Assembly (NCBI GenBank): GCA_031763025.1
Contig: JASSKH010000019.1
Location: 8,162,250-8,226,249 of the forward strand
Source of the DNA: Macrocystis pyrifera
Taxonomy: Eukaryota > Sar > Phaeophyceae > Laminariales > Laminariaceae
DNA length: 64,000 nt
Reading direction: 5' to 3'
This document shows positions 1-9,823 of this stretch, one piece after another (within the stretch, counting starts at the first letter, position 1; every line of letters starts with the position of its first letter). Made by a program: the position numbers and the translations under genes. A model generated the notes under the pieces. The model saw only the letters and a list, made by a program, of their open reading frames with translations. It did no database searches and was not told where the DNA came from.

Positions 1-24
1 TTAAATATCAACATTAACATATAC

Positions 25-417
25 TTGCTACAGCAGCCAGTAGTACCCGACATCACTTACCGGCAACCCTCTTGGGTTGCTGACAAAAAATTACGACGTC
101 CACCAACGGCCAAGAAGTCACTGCGTGACTGGAGAATGATTCTGCAACAGGGTGTCCGAGTTACAATGGTTGATACGAGCAGTACGGCACGGGCACGACA
201 GGACGACCATCCTACCCCTGGTGCTGCTTACGAGTACTGCCGGGCGCTGACGCTGCTCTCGCACATAAAAAGATGGTGGTACGTAACTGCCCCGAGTTAT
301 CGTTCTTCTGATGACTATCTTGACCATCTTCGAACACCCGAGGGAGATAAGAATCCCTTGCTTTTGGCCGGGCTCAAGTTATCCTTCACAGATGCATCCG
401 TTCCTTACGCTCACTAG
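25..417 (+). other. Open frame of 130 codons, probably repeat-derived
   Basis: This frame stays open for 130 codons but shows no domain I recognise. Its middle (about 116-275) recurs in diverged form at 56613-56757, where the frame is not kept. I therefore read it as part of a dispersed repeat rather than a gene. Low confidence either way. Confidence 0.2.
116..275 (+). repeat. Dispersed repeat, pair member of 56613-56757
   Basis: The stretch containing AATGATTCTGCAACA, TGTCCGAGTTAC and GGGCGCTGACGCT is found in the same order and orientation at 56613-56757. The two copies differ by many substitutions and small indels. No terminal structure is visible, so its class is unknown. Confidence 0.55.
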
Positions 418-624
418 TACTATTATCTGCATATACTAGGGGGGGGGTTAGGTAAGGTATGTCCCACGCTGCTGTCACTGCTGTGAACACATCGTCCTCT
501 CAAGTTTCGCGCCAAAGCCGAGCCAAAATAGGTGAACGCCCAGTTTCGTATGAGCTGCCGCGTCCTGAATCGACCAACAACCCCCCCATCAGCCCCCTGC
601 CCCCTCTTCTTCCCTCATGTCTGC

Positions 625-712
625 CCGGACGGTGAAAACCCGACGAGCTGCAGTCCCGGGTTTGTCATTCACACGCCTACGGCGATACATGACATGAGTG
701 CACCCCCTCCCC
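625..712 (-). mobile_element. G-tailed element, B-type fragment
   Basis: A diverged minus-strand copy of the element described at 5711-6245. It keeps the GGTGAAAACCCGACG block, the CTACGGC..ATACATGA block and a final GAGTGCACCCCC that runs into C-rich sequence. Confidence 0.5.
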
Positions 713-734
713 TACCCCCTTCCCGCACCATGCC

Positions 735-847
735 ACTATTACGGGGGGGCATATTAAATAGGACCTACGGTAGACACAAAAACCTATATATTTACCTATT
801 TTCACTAACAATATTTGGTCCTATTTACTATGGTCTCCCGTAAATAG
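735..847. mobile_element. TA-flanked palindromic MITE, copy 1
   Basis: One of nine copies of a roughly 113-bp element. Its ends read TTACGGGGG..CC and GG..CCCGTAA, flanked by TA. The centre is AT-rich (ACCTATATATTTACCTATTTT). The inverted ends and apparent TA target site suggest a non-autonomous Tc1/mariner-like element. It encodes nothing. Confidence 0.75.
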
Positions 848-1269
848 GATTGGTGATGAGAGATGCATCCGGATGACTGCTGTGATAGTACAAAAGCTAG
901 AATATGCAGGAGAGAGCATGGGAAGGGAACGCGAAACGGTGCTGACGACAAGCAGCCGCTGAAAACAAACACTGAGGTGCTCAAGCACGGCGAGTGACAA
1001 CCTTGACCCCTCCAGGACTCATCTCTCATTGTAGGACAAAACACTCACGTTCCCAAGTAGTTTGTTCCCCAAACGGGACTCTGCTGTGTAGGCCCAAGAG
1101 TAGAAACTGGGAATGTACCCACTCAAGACAATTATTTAGAGACATGAGAAAGTTGAAATGGCAACATGAAGGAAGATGCCAAAATTAGAGAACCCACCCT
1201 TGGTTGATAGAACGGTATGGTAAAAAGCAACAAAAGGGCGAGAGCTGGAACGAGGTGGGATGGCGTGGT
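848..1269. other. No gene seen
   Basis: Short overlapping frames on both strands have no recognisable domain or convincing splice structure. This is probably intergenic. Confidence 0.4.
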
Positions 1270-1317
1270 TGTGAGAGTATGGAAGGATATACAGTAGGAG
1301 GAGGAAACCAATGAGAG

Positions 1318-1855
1318 TTGATGTCCGCAGAGAAGTTTCGGAGGTACAAGACAGAAATAGAAGAAATGATAGAAAGAATAGAAAGGCCAGCGCTAAGAAA
1401 CAAGGTGGACTCGGAAAAACACTTGGAGATATACGGGGGCCGGAGCGAAGCGACAGGAATGGAAACGTATTTGCACGGACCAACGGACTCCGCGAAAACG
1501 CTGAAAGTGCGCTTTCGTGTAGGGGACCTGGACCTGCCAGAAAGGAAAAAGAGGTATACCAGTAGCCAGGAAGAGGAGGAAGTAGATGCACAGATGTGCC
1601 CGTGTGGCAAAGCGATAGAGAGTAGAACTCACATAGTAGAAGAATGTGAAGTATACAAGGAGGAACGGGATGTGCTAGAAGAGGAGATGAGGGAAATAGA
1701 CGAATGTGACATGGAGGAGTTTAACACAATGAACAGCAGCGAGAAAAACGATCGCTATCTTAGGAGATAGATGGTGGCCACAGGAGGCCAAACAGGAAGG
1801 GGATAAGATTAGCAAAAAGTTTCTATCTACTATATGGAAACAGCGGAATAATTGC
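1318..1855 (+). pseudogene. C-terminal remnant of a LINE-type reverse transcriptase
   Basis: A 150-codon frame (1318-1770) ends in a lysine/glutamate-rich stretch around a CPCG..SRTHIVEEC motif. This matches the zinc-binding tail found after the polymerase domain of many non-LTR retrotransposon proteins (C-x-C-x7-H-x4-C). The frame closes at a run of five A near 1744. In the +1 frame the same kind of sequence carries on (SEKTIAILGDRWWP and onward) to about 1855, so the tail is broken by a single-base slip. No polymerase domain or 5' part is present upstream. I infer a 5'-truncated, dead copy; the reading as zf-RVT rests on the cysteine/histidine spacing alone. Confidence 0.65.
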
Positions 1856-1883
1856 CCAAATGTTGGAAGTGTCTCTATTAGGA

Positions 1884-1960
1884 GTAGGAACGGTGCTCCG
1901 TCTCGAAAGGGATGCGTGGTCAATGATCAAATGATTACGGCACCCAGCAAATGAGTATCC
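1884..1960 (-). mobile_element. G-tailed element, A-type copy
   Basis: Minus-strand copy of the short A form. It keeps AGGAACGGTGCTCCGTCTCG, AAAGGGATGCGTGGTCAATG and AAATGAGTATCCCCC, ending against a C run. Confidence 0.6.
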
Positions 1961-1961
1961 C

Positions 1962-2040
1962 CCCTCGAACCGGCATTGTAGGGATGCGAGGGTCTATTGT
2001 CCTACGACTACGGCCATGCATGATATCGAGTACACCTTCC
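1962..2040 (-). mobile_element. G-tailed element, short B-type copy
   Basis: It contains CCGGCATTGTAGGGATGCGA, TACGACTACGGCCATGCATG and GAGTACACC next to C9. These are the core of the B form seen full-length at 2226-2757. Confidence 0.65.
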
Positions 2041-2059
2041 CCCCCCCCCGCATATTTGT

Positions 2060-2168
2060 TGGAGGTGTCTCTGTTAGGAGTAGGAACGGTGCGAGGAACG
2101 GTGCTCCATCTCGAAAGGGGTGCGTGGTCAATGCTCAAATCACTAAGGCAAGCAACAAATAAAAAACG
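2060..2168 (-). mobile_element. G-tailed element, A-type copy
   Basis: An A-type copy with a small internal duplication of the GGAACGGTGC block. It ends at CAAATAAAAAACG and runs straight into the 57-base C tract. Confidence 0.65.

Positions 2169-2225
<57 letters not shown>
2169..2225. repeat. Poly-C tract, 57 bases
   Basis: An uninterrupted C run between an A-type and a B-type element. Similar tracts lie at 8927-8982, 12522-12581 and 60779-60869. The true length is uncertain because such tracts are hard to sequence. Confidence 0.9.
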
Positions 2226-2757
2226 ATTATATACCTGGTATGTATACAGGTTGAGTTGGCGTCTGTTGGCGACGACGGTGTCAAACACGCCTCTCACTGC
2301 GTAGGCTGGACAGCCAACCAGAGTACTGTTTTTTCTCCTTTTTTTGCGGTCACTACGACTGGTGGTTGTGCTACGAAAATCATTTGGGTGCGGGGAGAAC
2401 CTTCACTCCGCACTAGGGGGATGGTCGTATCATGTACTGTGTATAAGGTAAGGCACCCACCAGGCAAGTACATACTGAAGTCATTGCTGTCTCTGGAAGT
2501 GGCTGTAACAGAAATAACTCAATACATTGACGCTGCCTTCCATATGCAAGAAAAACCCCCTCAAAAGCGGTTCTCGGTAGGATATGCCCGTCATGCGACT
2601 CGCCCACCACCTCACGGCGCGTCGCGTTTGGTGCAAGCAATGTCTGCCTGGTCGGTGAAAACCCGACGTGCTCCGTCCCGGCATTGTAGGGATGCAAGGG
2701 TCTATGGTCATACGACTACGGCCATGCATGATAATGAGTACACCCCCCCCCCCGCTT
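2226..2757 (-). mobile_element. G-tailed element, near full-length B copy
   Basis: This minus-strand copy is collinear over about 0.5 kb with 5711-6245 and 44440-44945. Shared blocks include the GCCACTTCC..GAGACAGCA region, GAACCGC, AAGCAATGTCTGCCTGGTCG, CGTCCCGGCATTGTAGGGAT and CTACGGCCATGCATGATAAT. It ends GAGTACACCCCCCC. No intact protein is encoded. Confidence 0.7.
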
Positions 2758-2826
2758 CCCTATATATGGAGAAGAAGACAAAAAAAATGTCACCCGCCCC
2801 CTCCCTGTTTTGGCAGGAAAAAACTC

Positions 2827-5800
2827 TCAGGAATTCAGCTCAGGGGATGCCATGTCTTTCAACACGTTTGCCACTTCACGTGACATAAACGGATGCCCCT
2901 CTGGTCGGAAATATAAGGATCGATTATACAATAATACCAAGTCCACGCGTTCCTTCAATTACCGCCCAGAGTGTTATACACGTGTAACTCCTAGCGCTGT
3001 GAGTCGGCAAGATTTCCCGACTAAACACTAAATCGGTGGGTGCCGTTCGCCAACCAACTGACACCAACTGACATTTTAGTCGGCAATTCGGCTCGTTTTT
3101 GTCGGCAATTCGGCTCATTTTAGTCGGCAATTCGGCTCGTTTTTGTCGGCAATTCGGCTGGGGAAGCCATCTGATGACGGCCAGCCGACTCGCCGACTTG
3201 AGCGATGGAGAAGCCATCTGATGACGGCCAGCCGACTCGCCGACTTGAGCGAGGCGAGCGAAGCGAGCCAAACCAACCCTCCACCCCCGCCCGCTCAAGG
3301 GATCCAATCCTAACATTGAAAAAAAAACGAAATATCGCATTCAACAATCTTTCACAAAAGTGGAGAAGCCGAATAAGTCAGAGGGATAGTCGGCACCTCG
3401 GTGACACGATGAACCGTTACAGCAGTAGTACCACTACTGCTGTAGCAACTACTGCTGTAGTTGCTGACTTAACGCCGCCTTCAGAGCTGCGGTCCCGTTC
3501 TGGCGACGAATGAGTCGAATTCTAACCAGTTTGTCCCCAAAACGGGGACTGCTTACACAAAAAGGGTTAAAAGACTGTTCGGGGGAGAAAATAAAAAAAT
3601 GCCAGCAAAAAAAAAAAACAATCGGCTTCTGAGGCGTGAGAAAAAAAAAACTACTCGGAATTTTGGTACGGTCAGTAGCAAAAGGCAAGACCACCTTCAG
3701 AGATAAGACCACGTTTATTGACTCGTCGCAGGATGCTATTGCCGTTCCGTTCGGAGGACAAACTAGTCAGATTACAACTATTACGGGGGTCCAGAGTTAA
3801 CGGGACCAAATTTTGTTAGTAAAAATAGGTAAATATATAGGTTTTTATGTATACCATAGGTCCTATTAACTATGTATACCCCCGTAATAGTTATTACGGA
3901 GGACCATAGTTAATAGGACCTACGAAACACACGAAATCTTTTATATTTCACTATTTTTACTAACAAGATTGGGTTCTGTTTACTATGGTCCCCCGTAATA
4001 GTGCTCAAAACGGGACCGCAGTCCTGAAAGGGTTTTCAAGTCGTGCCGACCCACAGCTATACCAATTCCAAGCAATTTGAGTCATTTGTTGCGCGAAACG
4101 GAAGTGCGGCCCTACAAGGGGTATCATCAACAATCAAGAAAAAACACACACACACCTCTGCTGGCGATTTTCCACGCTGTCGTCTCCGCGGCGGGGAGCG
4201 AGGGCGCAAAAAAAAAAAACATGCAGAATGCCCGAGCGACGCATCGACCAAAACGATCTCGACGACCGCCCCCCTGGTTGGTTAATTTACCTGCTTGATG
4301 ATATCCATGAGCGACTTGAGCCCCACCCGCTCGTCGAGGTCGTCGCAGTCCTGAATCTTCTGCTCCAACCACGTCATAAACCTGCCCGTCGCCGTGTGGG
4401 AGGCGGTGTGGGAGGCGGTTGGGGAGGGGGGGGGAGAGGGGAGGGGGTACTCATTTGATACGTCGCTTAGTCATTTGACCATTGACCGCGCGTCCCTTTC
4501 GAGACGGGAGGGGGTATGGAGGGCGTATTCATTTGTTGCTTGGCTCGGTCATTTGATCATTGGCCACGCATCGCTTTTGAGACGGAGCACCGTTCCTGCG
4601 TCTACTAATAGAGATACACCTCAGGTATGGCGAAACGAGATAGGCAGGCAGGTAGGCAGGCAGGCAGAGAGAGAAAAGAGAAGGCATGAAGCAACTATCA
4701 GTGTAAACGCCCGCAAAAAACATGTACGGGTTTGTGAATACCCGGTAGGTAGCCCCATTTCCTAACTGTTCAGTCCCCATCCCATAATAGCATCACGTAG
4801 GGCTGTGCACCGGCAGTAGTAATCTACTGATTGAACTGGCCAGTACATTCGCCAGTTCATATCGCACGTACGCCCAAGACACATGCCACATTACAGTACG
4901 GAAACCCGGCGATTCATGAGGAGAGAGGAGAGAGGAGCATACTGCTGCAATCCAGTATACTGATTGATTTTGACAGACAGCAGTATAATCGCTCTACTGT
5001 AGACTGAGTAGGCCAGTGCCCAGTCCTAACAGTACGGGGATGCCCACGTCATTGATGGAAAACCGCCTTCGATACCCACGCATAAAAAAAACGATATTCC
5101 GGCATATCGGAAAAATCGCTAAGACACATCCGATGCCCACGTCATTGATGGCAAACCGCGTGCGATACCCACGGATAAAAAAAAAAACGGTATTCCGGCA
5201 TGTCGGAAAAATCGCTAAGACACATCCGATCCCGTGTACTCTCCAGCCCCGATCCCCCCACTCACCCCACATCGTACGCGAAATGTCGATATTCCGATAT
5301 AAATGGAAAACGTTCGACACGATACTATCCAACAGCAGCAGCAGTACCTCCTTATCCCTGACTCACCCTTCATCCCCTGCCTTGTCTAGGCTCTTCAGAA
5401 CGTCATCTCTCACGTCCGACTGAGAAAAAATCAGCTCCCCCAAGAAACGATCGTAATCAGCCTGACTGGAAAATCCTTCCAAGGGAGATGCGCAAACCCT
5501 GACATGGTAGTCGGAAATGGGGGGGGGGGGGGCGAGGGGGCGGGGGTTGGGGGGGAGGGGCACTCATTTGTTGTTTGTCGTGGCAATTTAACCATTGACC
5601 ATGCATCCCTTTCGACACGGAGCCCCCTTCCTACTCCTGATAGAGATCTGCAACAGTTGAGCGCTCATTACGGGGAGGGGGTCGGAGAAGAAGGGGGGGG
5701 GCGGGGGGGGTGTACTCGATAGGAGAGATGTACTCGATCTCATGCATGGCCGTAGTCGTATGACCATAGACTCGCATCCCTACAATGCCGGGACGGAGCA

Positions 5801-8288
5801 TGTCGGGTTTGCACCAAGCGCAAAGCGCCGCGAGGTGTTGGGCAAGTGGCATGAAGGGTGAGCTGCATCCAACTAAGAACCGCTTGTGAGGCGGACTTCC
5901 ATGTGGATGGCAGATTCCATGAGTTGATTAATTTTCCGGTGCAGCCACTTCCCGAGACAGCAATGGGAGTACCATGTAACTGCCTCTTGGGTGCCTCACC
6001 ACAAAGACGACGTGATACGATCGTTCCCCTTGTGCGGAGTAAAGATTCTTCATCTCGCACAAATTATCTAACTAGACCACCAGCCAGCTGAAACCGACAG
6101 CCAAAAAAAAATAAAAATAAAGCAGTACCCTGGTTGTCTATGAATAGCTCACGTACGAGTAGTGAGCGGCATGTTATTATAGCAGTGTCGCTGCCAACCG
6201 AAGCCACCCCAACCTGTATATATATATCAACAAGGGGGGAGGGGGGGGGGCATCCCTTTCGAGACGGAGCACCGTTTTTACTCCTAATAGAGACATCTCC
6301 GAAAGTTGGGGCGCTCATTACGGGGAGGAGGTCGGAGAAGGGAGGGGGGGCGGGGGCGGAGGCGGGGGTTACTCATGTGATGCATGGCCGTAGTCGTAGT
6401 CGTGTGACCATAGACGGTCGCATCCCTACAATGCCGAGACGGAGTACGTCGGGTTGTCACCGATCAGACACATGTTGCTTGAAACCAGGGGGGGGGGGGC
6501 TCAAGGGGTTCGGGAGGAGGGGTAGGGAAGGGCTTGGGGATTGGGGAGGAGGGAGGAGGCTCTGGGAGGAGGGTGTGAAAATAGTGTACCAGCCCACTCG
6601 TAGTAATGCAGAATGCTGCTCTCTGTACTCTGTAAGACTATTACAATACGAAAAGTGGTCTCAATGTACAGGTGATACAGCGGCGTTTCTCGTTGCGTAC
6701 CACGCTGCCAATAAATATGTACGGTATACCGTGCCAGGATACCGTTGTTTGGTCCCTTGCTTGGCTGACCGCCCGCCACACTAAAGCGAGTACACCTGAC
6801 ACTACTGCTGTAACGCCGAACGAGGCTCAGACGAGCGAAACAGACCGGCATATAATACGCACAACAAGACAACAGCACGACAACATTTGCTTGCCATAGG
6901 ATACTATATTAATAGTGGTGTTGGTACCCGTTATCGCAATCCAAACACTGATTCGCAAGTGCTGCGTACGTACCTACGTACGTACGGCCCATTTTTTTTG
7001 CATTATAGAGGTACAGCAGTTATTAGCAGTACAGCAGCAGGGTATAAAGCATGATATCACTCTGACCCAAAATATAAAACCCATTTGGAGGCTGAGACCC
7101 ATACCGAACGGTATTTATTTTTCCGTCAAGGCGGCGAGAAAGACAAAAGCAGTTATTTATCGTTACATACTGCTGTACGAGGTATATATCATACAGCAGC
7201 ATGTATTTTTTTACCGCAGACAGGTTGAAATTACACTGCTTGCTGTACATGCGAGGCTCATGCGAGCACAGCCTCTGACCTGGCCTGGCCGTTCACAGAG
7301 CATGGACACAAGGACACCACTCACTCAGCATGAGCATGCCACATGAACGGAAGCATCATTTTTCGAACGCTACGACATCCCAAGCATGCTCATCACCACA
7401 TGAGTACCTCGGATGGTCGTGTGTGTGCGTACTACAGCAGCAGCAGTACTATACAGCAGCAGAGCTGGTTGTTTGTCTTTGGCGAGTGGCTTGGTTGGGC
7501 TGTTCTCGAAACGACAACGTCACAAGCATTCTGTTTTAGCTAATGGACATTCGTTCCGCAATGGCAGCGCGCACGCCGGGTCCAAGCGAGGCCGATGCTC
7601 AGGGGGCGAGAAGCAGGCACAACGACATACACACGAAGGTTACCCCCAATCAAGCACACCCTACATCTGCTCCAACTAGGCCACGAGCCATGAGAGAGCG
7701 ACAGGTAGCCTCGGGAATGGGAATGCTACGAGCTACGAGCTGTCATCGCCGCACGTCCCTCACAACAAATAAAAAACAAAAAAACGACATACGTGGATCA
7801 TGCTCCTCTCTGGACCATGTCTTATAGACGACGAGCCAGACAAACACTAGTGCGTAGCCAGAGCAGTAACCCTACGGCTCGACGCAGGGATCCAGGCTCT
7901 CGGGCCATCGTGACACCCGAACTGAGGGATCAGGCTCAGCGCTGCTCTGTGCAGTGAGCAGTGGGAGGGCGAGAGAGAGCTCATGTACATACATTTTGTG
8001 GACAATTGTCTTTTACGACGACGTACGAAACCAACATACTTTTAGCTTCCTCCATCTCTCCTCTCCCCTCCCATGCCGAGCCTTGACCCACCTCGTTCTT
8101 GGCGCGCGCACAGCACCCCAGTTAAACACGCTAGGAGTACGGCACCGTGATGCGGGTTGGGCGGTCAGCGCTCTGGCTGCGGTGGCCGGAGTGCTGGAGC
8201 ATCTACTGCTGCTGCCGCAGGGGAGCACGAAAGCCTGGCACCCGGGCAATGACGCCGATGCAACGACGAGCGCAGCCCATCGTCCCAT
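2827..8288 (-). CDS. Plastid-targeted protein of unknown function, five exons
   Basis: Exons, in reading order: 8288-8092, 5465-5367, 4381-4291, 4183-4156 and 2900-2827. Each junction has GT-AG ends and the phases (2, 2, 0, 1) are continuous, giving about 162 residues and a TGA stop at 2827. Residues 1-19 form a signal-peptide-like segment (MGRWAALVVASASL..CQA) followed by F20. The A|F cleavage site is typical of heterokont plastid presequences; a Ser/Thr/Ala-rich transit part runs to about residue 55. The mature part is charged and probably helical, with ADYDRFLGELIFSQSDVR, FMTWLEQKIQDCDDLDERVG and FMSREVANVLKDM. I do not recognise the family. Exon 4 has only 28 bases and is the least certain; it is kept because it alone joins exons 3 and 5 in phase. 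The introns hold MITEs and G-tailed elements. Confidence 0.7.
3074..3160. repeat. 22-bp tandem repeat, four copies
   Basis: Units of TCGGCAATTCGGCTCGTTTT alternate with slightly changed spacers (TTTTAG or TTTTTG). It lies in the last intron of the plastid-protein gene. Confidence 0.8.
3163..3256. repeat. 47-bp tandem duplication
   Basis: GAAGCCATCTGATGACGGCC starts at 3163 and again at 3210. The two units are nearly identical up to TTGAGCGA. Confidence 0.85.
3477..3569. mobile_element. Short palindromic element, GGACTGCAGTCCCG family
   Basis: The left arm reads AGAGCTGCGGTCCCGTTCTG and the right arm TTGTCCCCAAAACGGGGACT, ending AAAAGGGTT. The arms are inverted copies of each other. See 53878-54125 for better copies. 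Confidence 0.55.
3778..3890. mobile_element. TA-flanked palindromic MITE, copy 2
   Basis: The ends are TTACGGGGGTCC and CCCCGTAA within TA. It abuts copy 3 directly, forming a doublet inside an intron of the plastid-protein gene. Confidence 0.75.
3891..4001. mobile_element. TA-flanked palindromic MITE, copy 3
   Basis: It follows copy 2 with only a base or two between them, in the opposite orientation as judged by the asymmetric AT-rich centre. The ends are TTACGGAGGACCATAG and CTATGGTCCCCCGTAA. Confidence 0.75.
4003..4034. mobile_element. End of a GGACTGCAGTCCCG-family element
   Basis: CAAAACGGGACCGCAGTCCT followed by GAAAGGGTTTT matches one arm of the family. The other arm is missing, perhaps displaced by the adjacent MITE doublet. 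Confidence 0.45.
4447..4622 (+). mobile_element. Two A-type G-tailed element copies in tandem
   Basis: The first copy (about 4447-4505) follows a G-rich tract and reads GTACTCATTTGATACGTCGC..CATTTGACCATTGACC. The second (about 4512-4622) continues to GAGACGGAGCACCGTTCCTG and AATAGAGATACACC. Both lie in an intron of the plastid-protein gene. Confidence 0.65.
4798..5028. mobile_element. hAT-like MITE, 231 bp
   Basis: The ends TAGGGCTGTGCACCGG and CCAGTGCCCAGTCCTA are imperfect inverted repeats (13 of 16). Flanking 8-mers GCATCACG and ACAGTACG match at five positions, as expected for an old 8-bp target duplication. The interior shares GGCCAGTACAT-type blocks with the better preserved copy at 28805-29049. 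Confidence 0.6.
5039..5230. repeat. 93-bp tandem duplication
   Basis: GATGCCCACGTCATTGATGG begins at 5039 and 5132. The units stay alike through AAAAATCGCTAAGACACATC, differing mainly in the length of an A run. Confidence 0.85.
5548..5650 (+). mobile_element. G-tailed element, A-type copy
   Basis: It is preceded by G-rich tracts, with CACTCATTTGTTGTTTGTCG, ACCATTGACCATGCATCCCT, CGACACGGAGC and CTCCTGATAGAGAT. Confidence 0.6.
5711..6245 (+). mobile_element. G-tailed element, full-length B copy
   Basis: This plus-strand reference copy starts after G tracts with GTACTCGAT and reads CATGCATGGCCGTAGTCGTA, CCCTACAATGCCGGGACGGA, GGCATGAAGGGTGAGCTGCA, CTAAGAACCGCTTGTGAGGC, CTTCCCGAGACAGCAATGGG and CTTGTGCGGAGTAAAGATTC, then ends near TGCCAACCGAAGCCACCC. 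It has no terminal inverted repeat and no coding capacity that I can see. The A-type repeat is a diverged relative of its first 80 bases. Confidence 0.7.
6240..6320 (+). mobile_element. G-tailed element, A-type 3' part
   Basis: A G tract is followed directly by CATCCCTTTCGAGACGGAGC, ACCGTTTTTACTCCTAATAG and AGACATCTCCG. The first third of the A unit is missing. Confidence 0.55.
6370..6490 (+). mobile_element. G-tailed element, short B-type copy
   Basis: After a G-rich run it reads TTACTCATGTGATGCATGGC, a duplicated TAGTCG, CATCCCTACAATGCCGAGAC and GAGTACGTCGGG, ending in a G run. It lies within intron 1 of the plastid-protein gene. Confidence 0.6.
6500..8091 (-). other. Intron 1 of the plastid-protein gene, no further gene seen
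   Basis: Scattered TACAGCAG/CTGCTGTA motifs and short frames only. A 94-codon plus-strand frame (7543-7827) has no recognisable domain. I treat the stretch as intron sequence. Confidence 0.4.
8092..8288 (-). CDS. Exon 1 of plastid-targeted protein (presequence)
   Basis: The ATG at 8288 opens 65 codons plus two bases. The donor GTGGGT follows at 8091. It encodes the hydrophobic signal segment, the CQA|FVLP cleavage motif and a Ser/Thr/Ala/Arg-rich transit region. Confidence 0.7.
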
Positions 8289-8925
8289 GATTTTCTCTCT
8301 GGAGCAGCGTTAGCCGGTCACTGGGGCGTGCTCCTTCGCCTCCGTTTTTCGTACCGAGAAGTACCTCCTCCCTCTCTTCCACAGCGATGCTCCCTCTCCG
8401 TCTCTCTATCTATCGGGTGAGTCCTGGGCGTCAACGCAATGAGAGTGTTCAACACGCAACCCCGAGAAAACAAAAAAAATGTTTTTTTCGTTTTTTTTTT
8501 TGCCACATTTTTTTTTAGATAGTTTTTGACCGAAATAACGCCAGTGCGGTGCAACTCCGGAGAGCGTGCCCAAACCTCCCCCCCCATGATTTTTTGGAGC
8601 AGAGAGGAGAATCATTAAAAAACAAACCACCCCTTTTCTCCAAGCCCGGGGAACGGTCTCGAGCGAACCGCGGAGTGCCTCGTTTTGACGGTTCACGACC
8701 TGGCTCGTCTCCTTCGAACGGGTGTCGGCGACCAGTCACCGTGAGCTGAAGAACCACCATCACAACAAACAGCAACAGCAGCACCAGCATCATCAAAAAG
8801 AGCTCAGAAAGTGCCCAGAAAGTACATTTTTCAATTTTGAGTTTTCTTTCCCCATTCATCTCCCGCGCACATTGCTGCAAACCCCGGCAAGTACCGGGGG
8901 GGGGGGCAAAGAGATCGTGAGGGCG

Positions 8926-8984
<59 letters not shown>

Positions 8985-9015
8985 ACCGCTTCATTGAGGA
9001 TAGCGGTCAGGCGAT
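8289..9015. promoter_or_regulatory. Shared divergent 5' region
   Basis: The plastid-protein gene starts leftward at 8288 and the EsV-1-7/PHD gene starts rightward at 9016, so these 727 bases must hold both 5' regions. I see T- and A-rich runs near 8465-8520 but no clear TATA box. A 56-base G run (8927-8982) sits just upstream of the rightward start. Confidence 0.4.
8927..8982. repeat. Poly-G tract, 56 bases
   Basis: An uninterrupted G run 33 bases upstream of the ATG at 9016. Unlike the other long tracts, I find no clear G-tailed element beside it. Confidence 0.9.
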
Positions 9016-9237
9016 ATGGACTTCTCCCCCGCTGGTGTTATCTGCGCCGGGGCGGCAGCAGCTGGGCCGACTAGTATTTCGAACTCGGCCCAACCAAATC
9101 TAAACTTGCAGGATGATCGCATGGAAATAGGAAGTGCCGGATCATTATCATCCCCTTCTGAACGAGGCAATCCAAACGCTCGACAGCAGCATCAGCAGCA
9201 GCAGCAGCAGCAGCAGCAACAAAGCAGCATTGGTCAG
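9016..9237 (+). CDS. Exon 1: N-terminus with poly-Gln
   Basis: 74 codons starting MDFSPAGVICAG, with a run of glutamines near the end, closing at GGTCAG|GTGAGG. The ATG at 9016 is the first in frame after the poly-G tract. The acceptor of the next exon is uncertain (9597 or 9599). Confidence 0.5.
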
Positions 9238-9527
9238 GTGAGGGGCACTGCACCCCCCGCCGCAGGGCCGTACTCCGACGGGTCCATTACAGCAGCGGTC
9301 ATATCTGCACGATCGGCTGTGGTCGCGTCTGCTGTGTCGGCCATGGGGGCCATCGTTGCTGTTGCGACTAATATGTCTCCCCCACCCCTACCCTCTGCTA
9401 TTGGGCCAAAGTCCACTACTACTACTAGTACTACCACTTTTACTAGTACTATTACTAGTACTATTACTAGTGGTAGCAAGAAAACTGGGAGCTAAGCATA
9501 GCAGCAGCAAGAGAAGGAGGAGCAGGA

Positions 9528-9566
<39 letters not shown>

Positions 9567-9743
9567 CTGTGGCTACTGCTGCTGTGTCAAGGAAAGAGCA
9601 ACGGCAGAAGCAGCAGCAGCAGCAGCACTCTGGTGATGATGATAACGGTGGTTCCCTGTTCCCAGGGCCTTCCCCATGGCCGCTTGAGAGGACGCTGGAG
9701 GAACAGGAGGAGGAAGAGTGGGAGAAGCAAAGGGAGGAGGAGC

Positions 9744-9823
<80 letters not shown>

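Noticed and set aside
3074..3160. CRISPR-like array
   Set aside because: Units are head-to-tail with changes in the repeat itself and almost no spacer; this is an ordinary tandem repeat in a eukaryotic intron.
5711..6245. B-type element as a 5S rRNA-derived repeat
   Set aside because: CTACGGCCATGCATG recalls the 5S start, but nothing downstream follows the 5S secondary structure or internal promoter.
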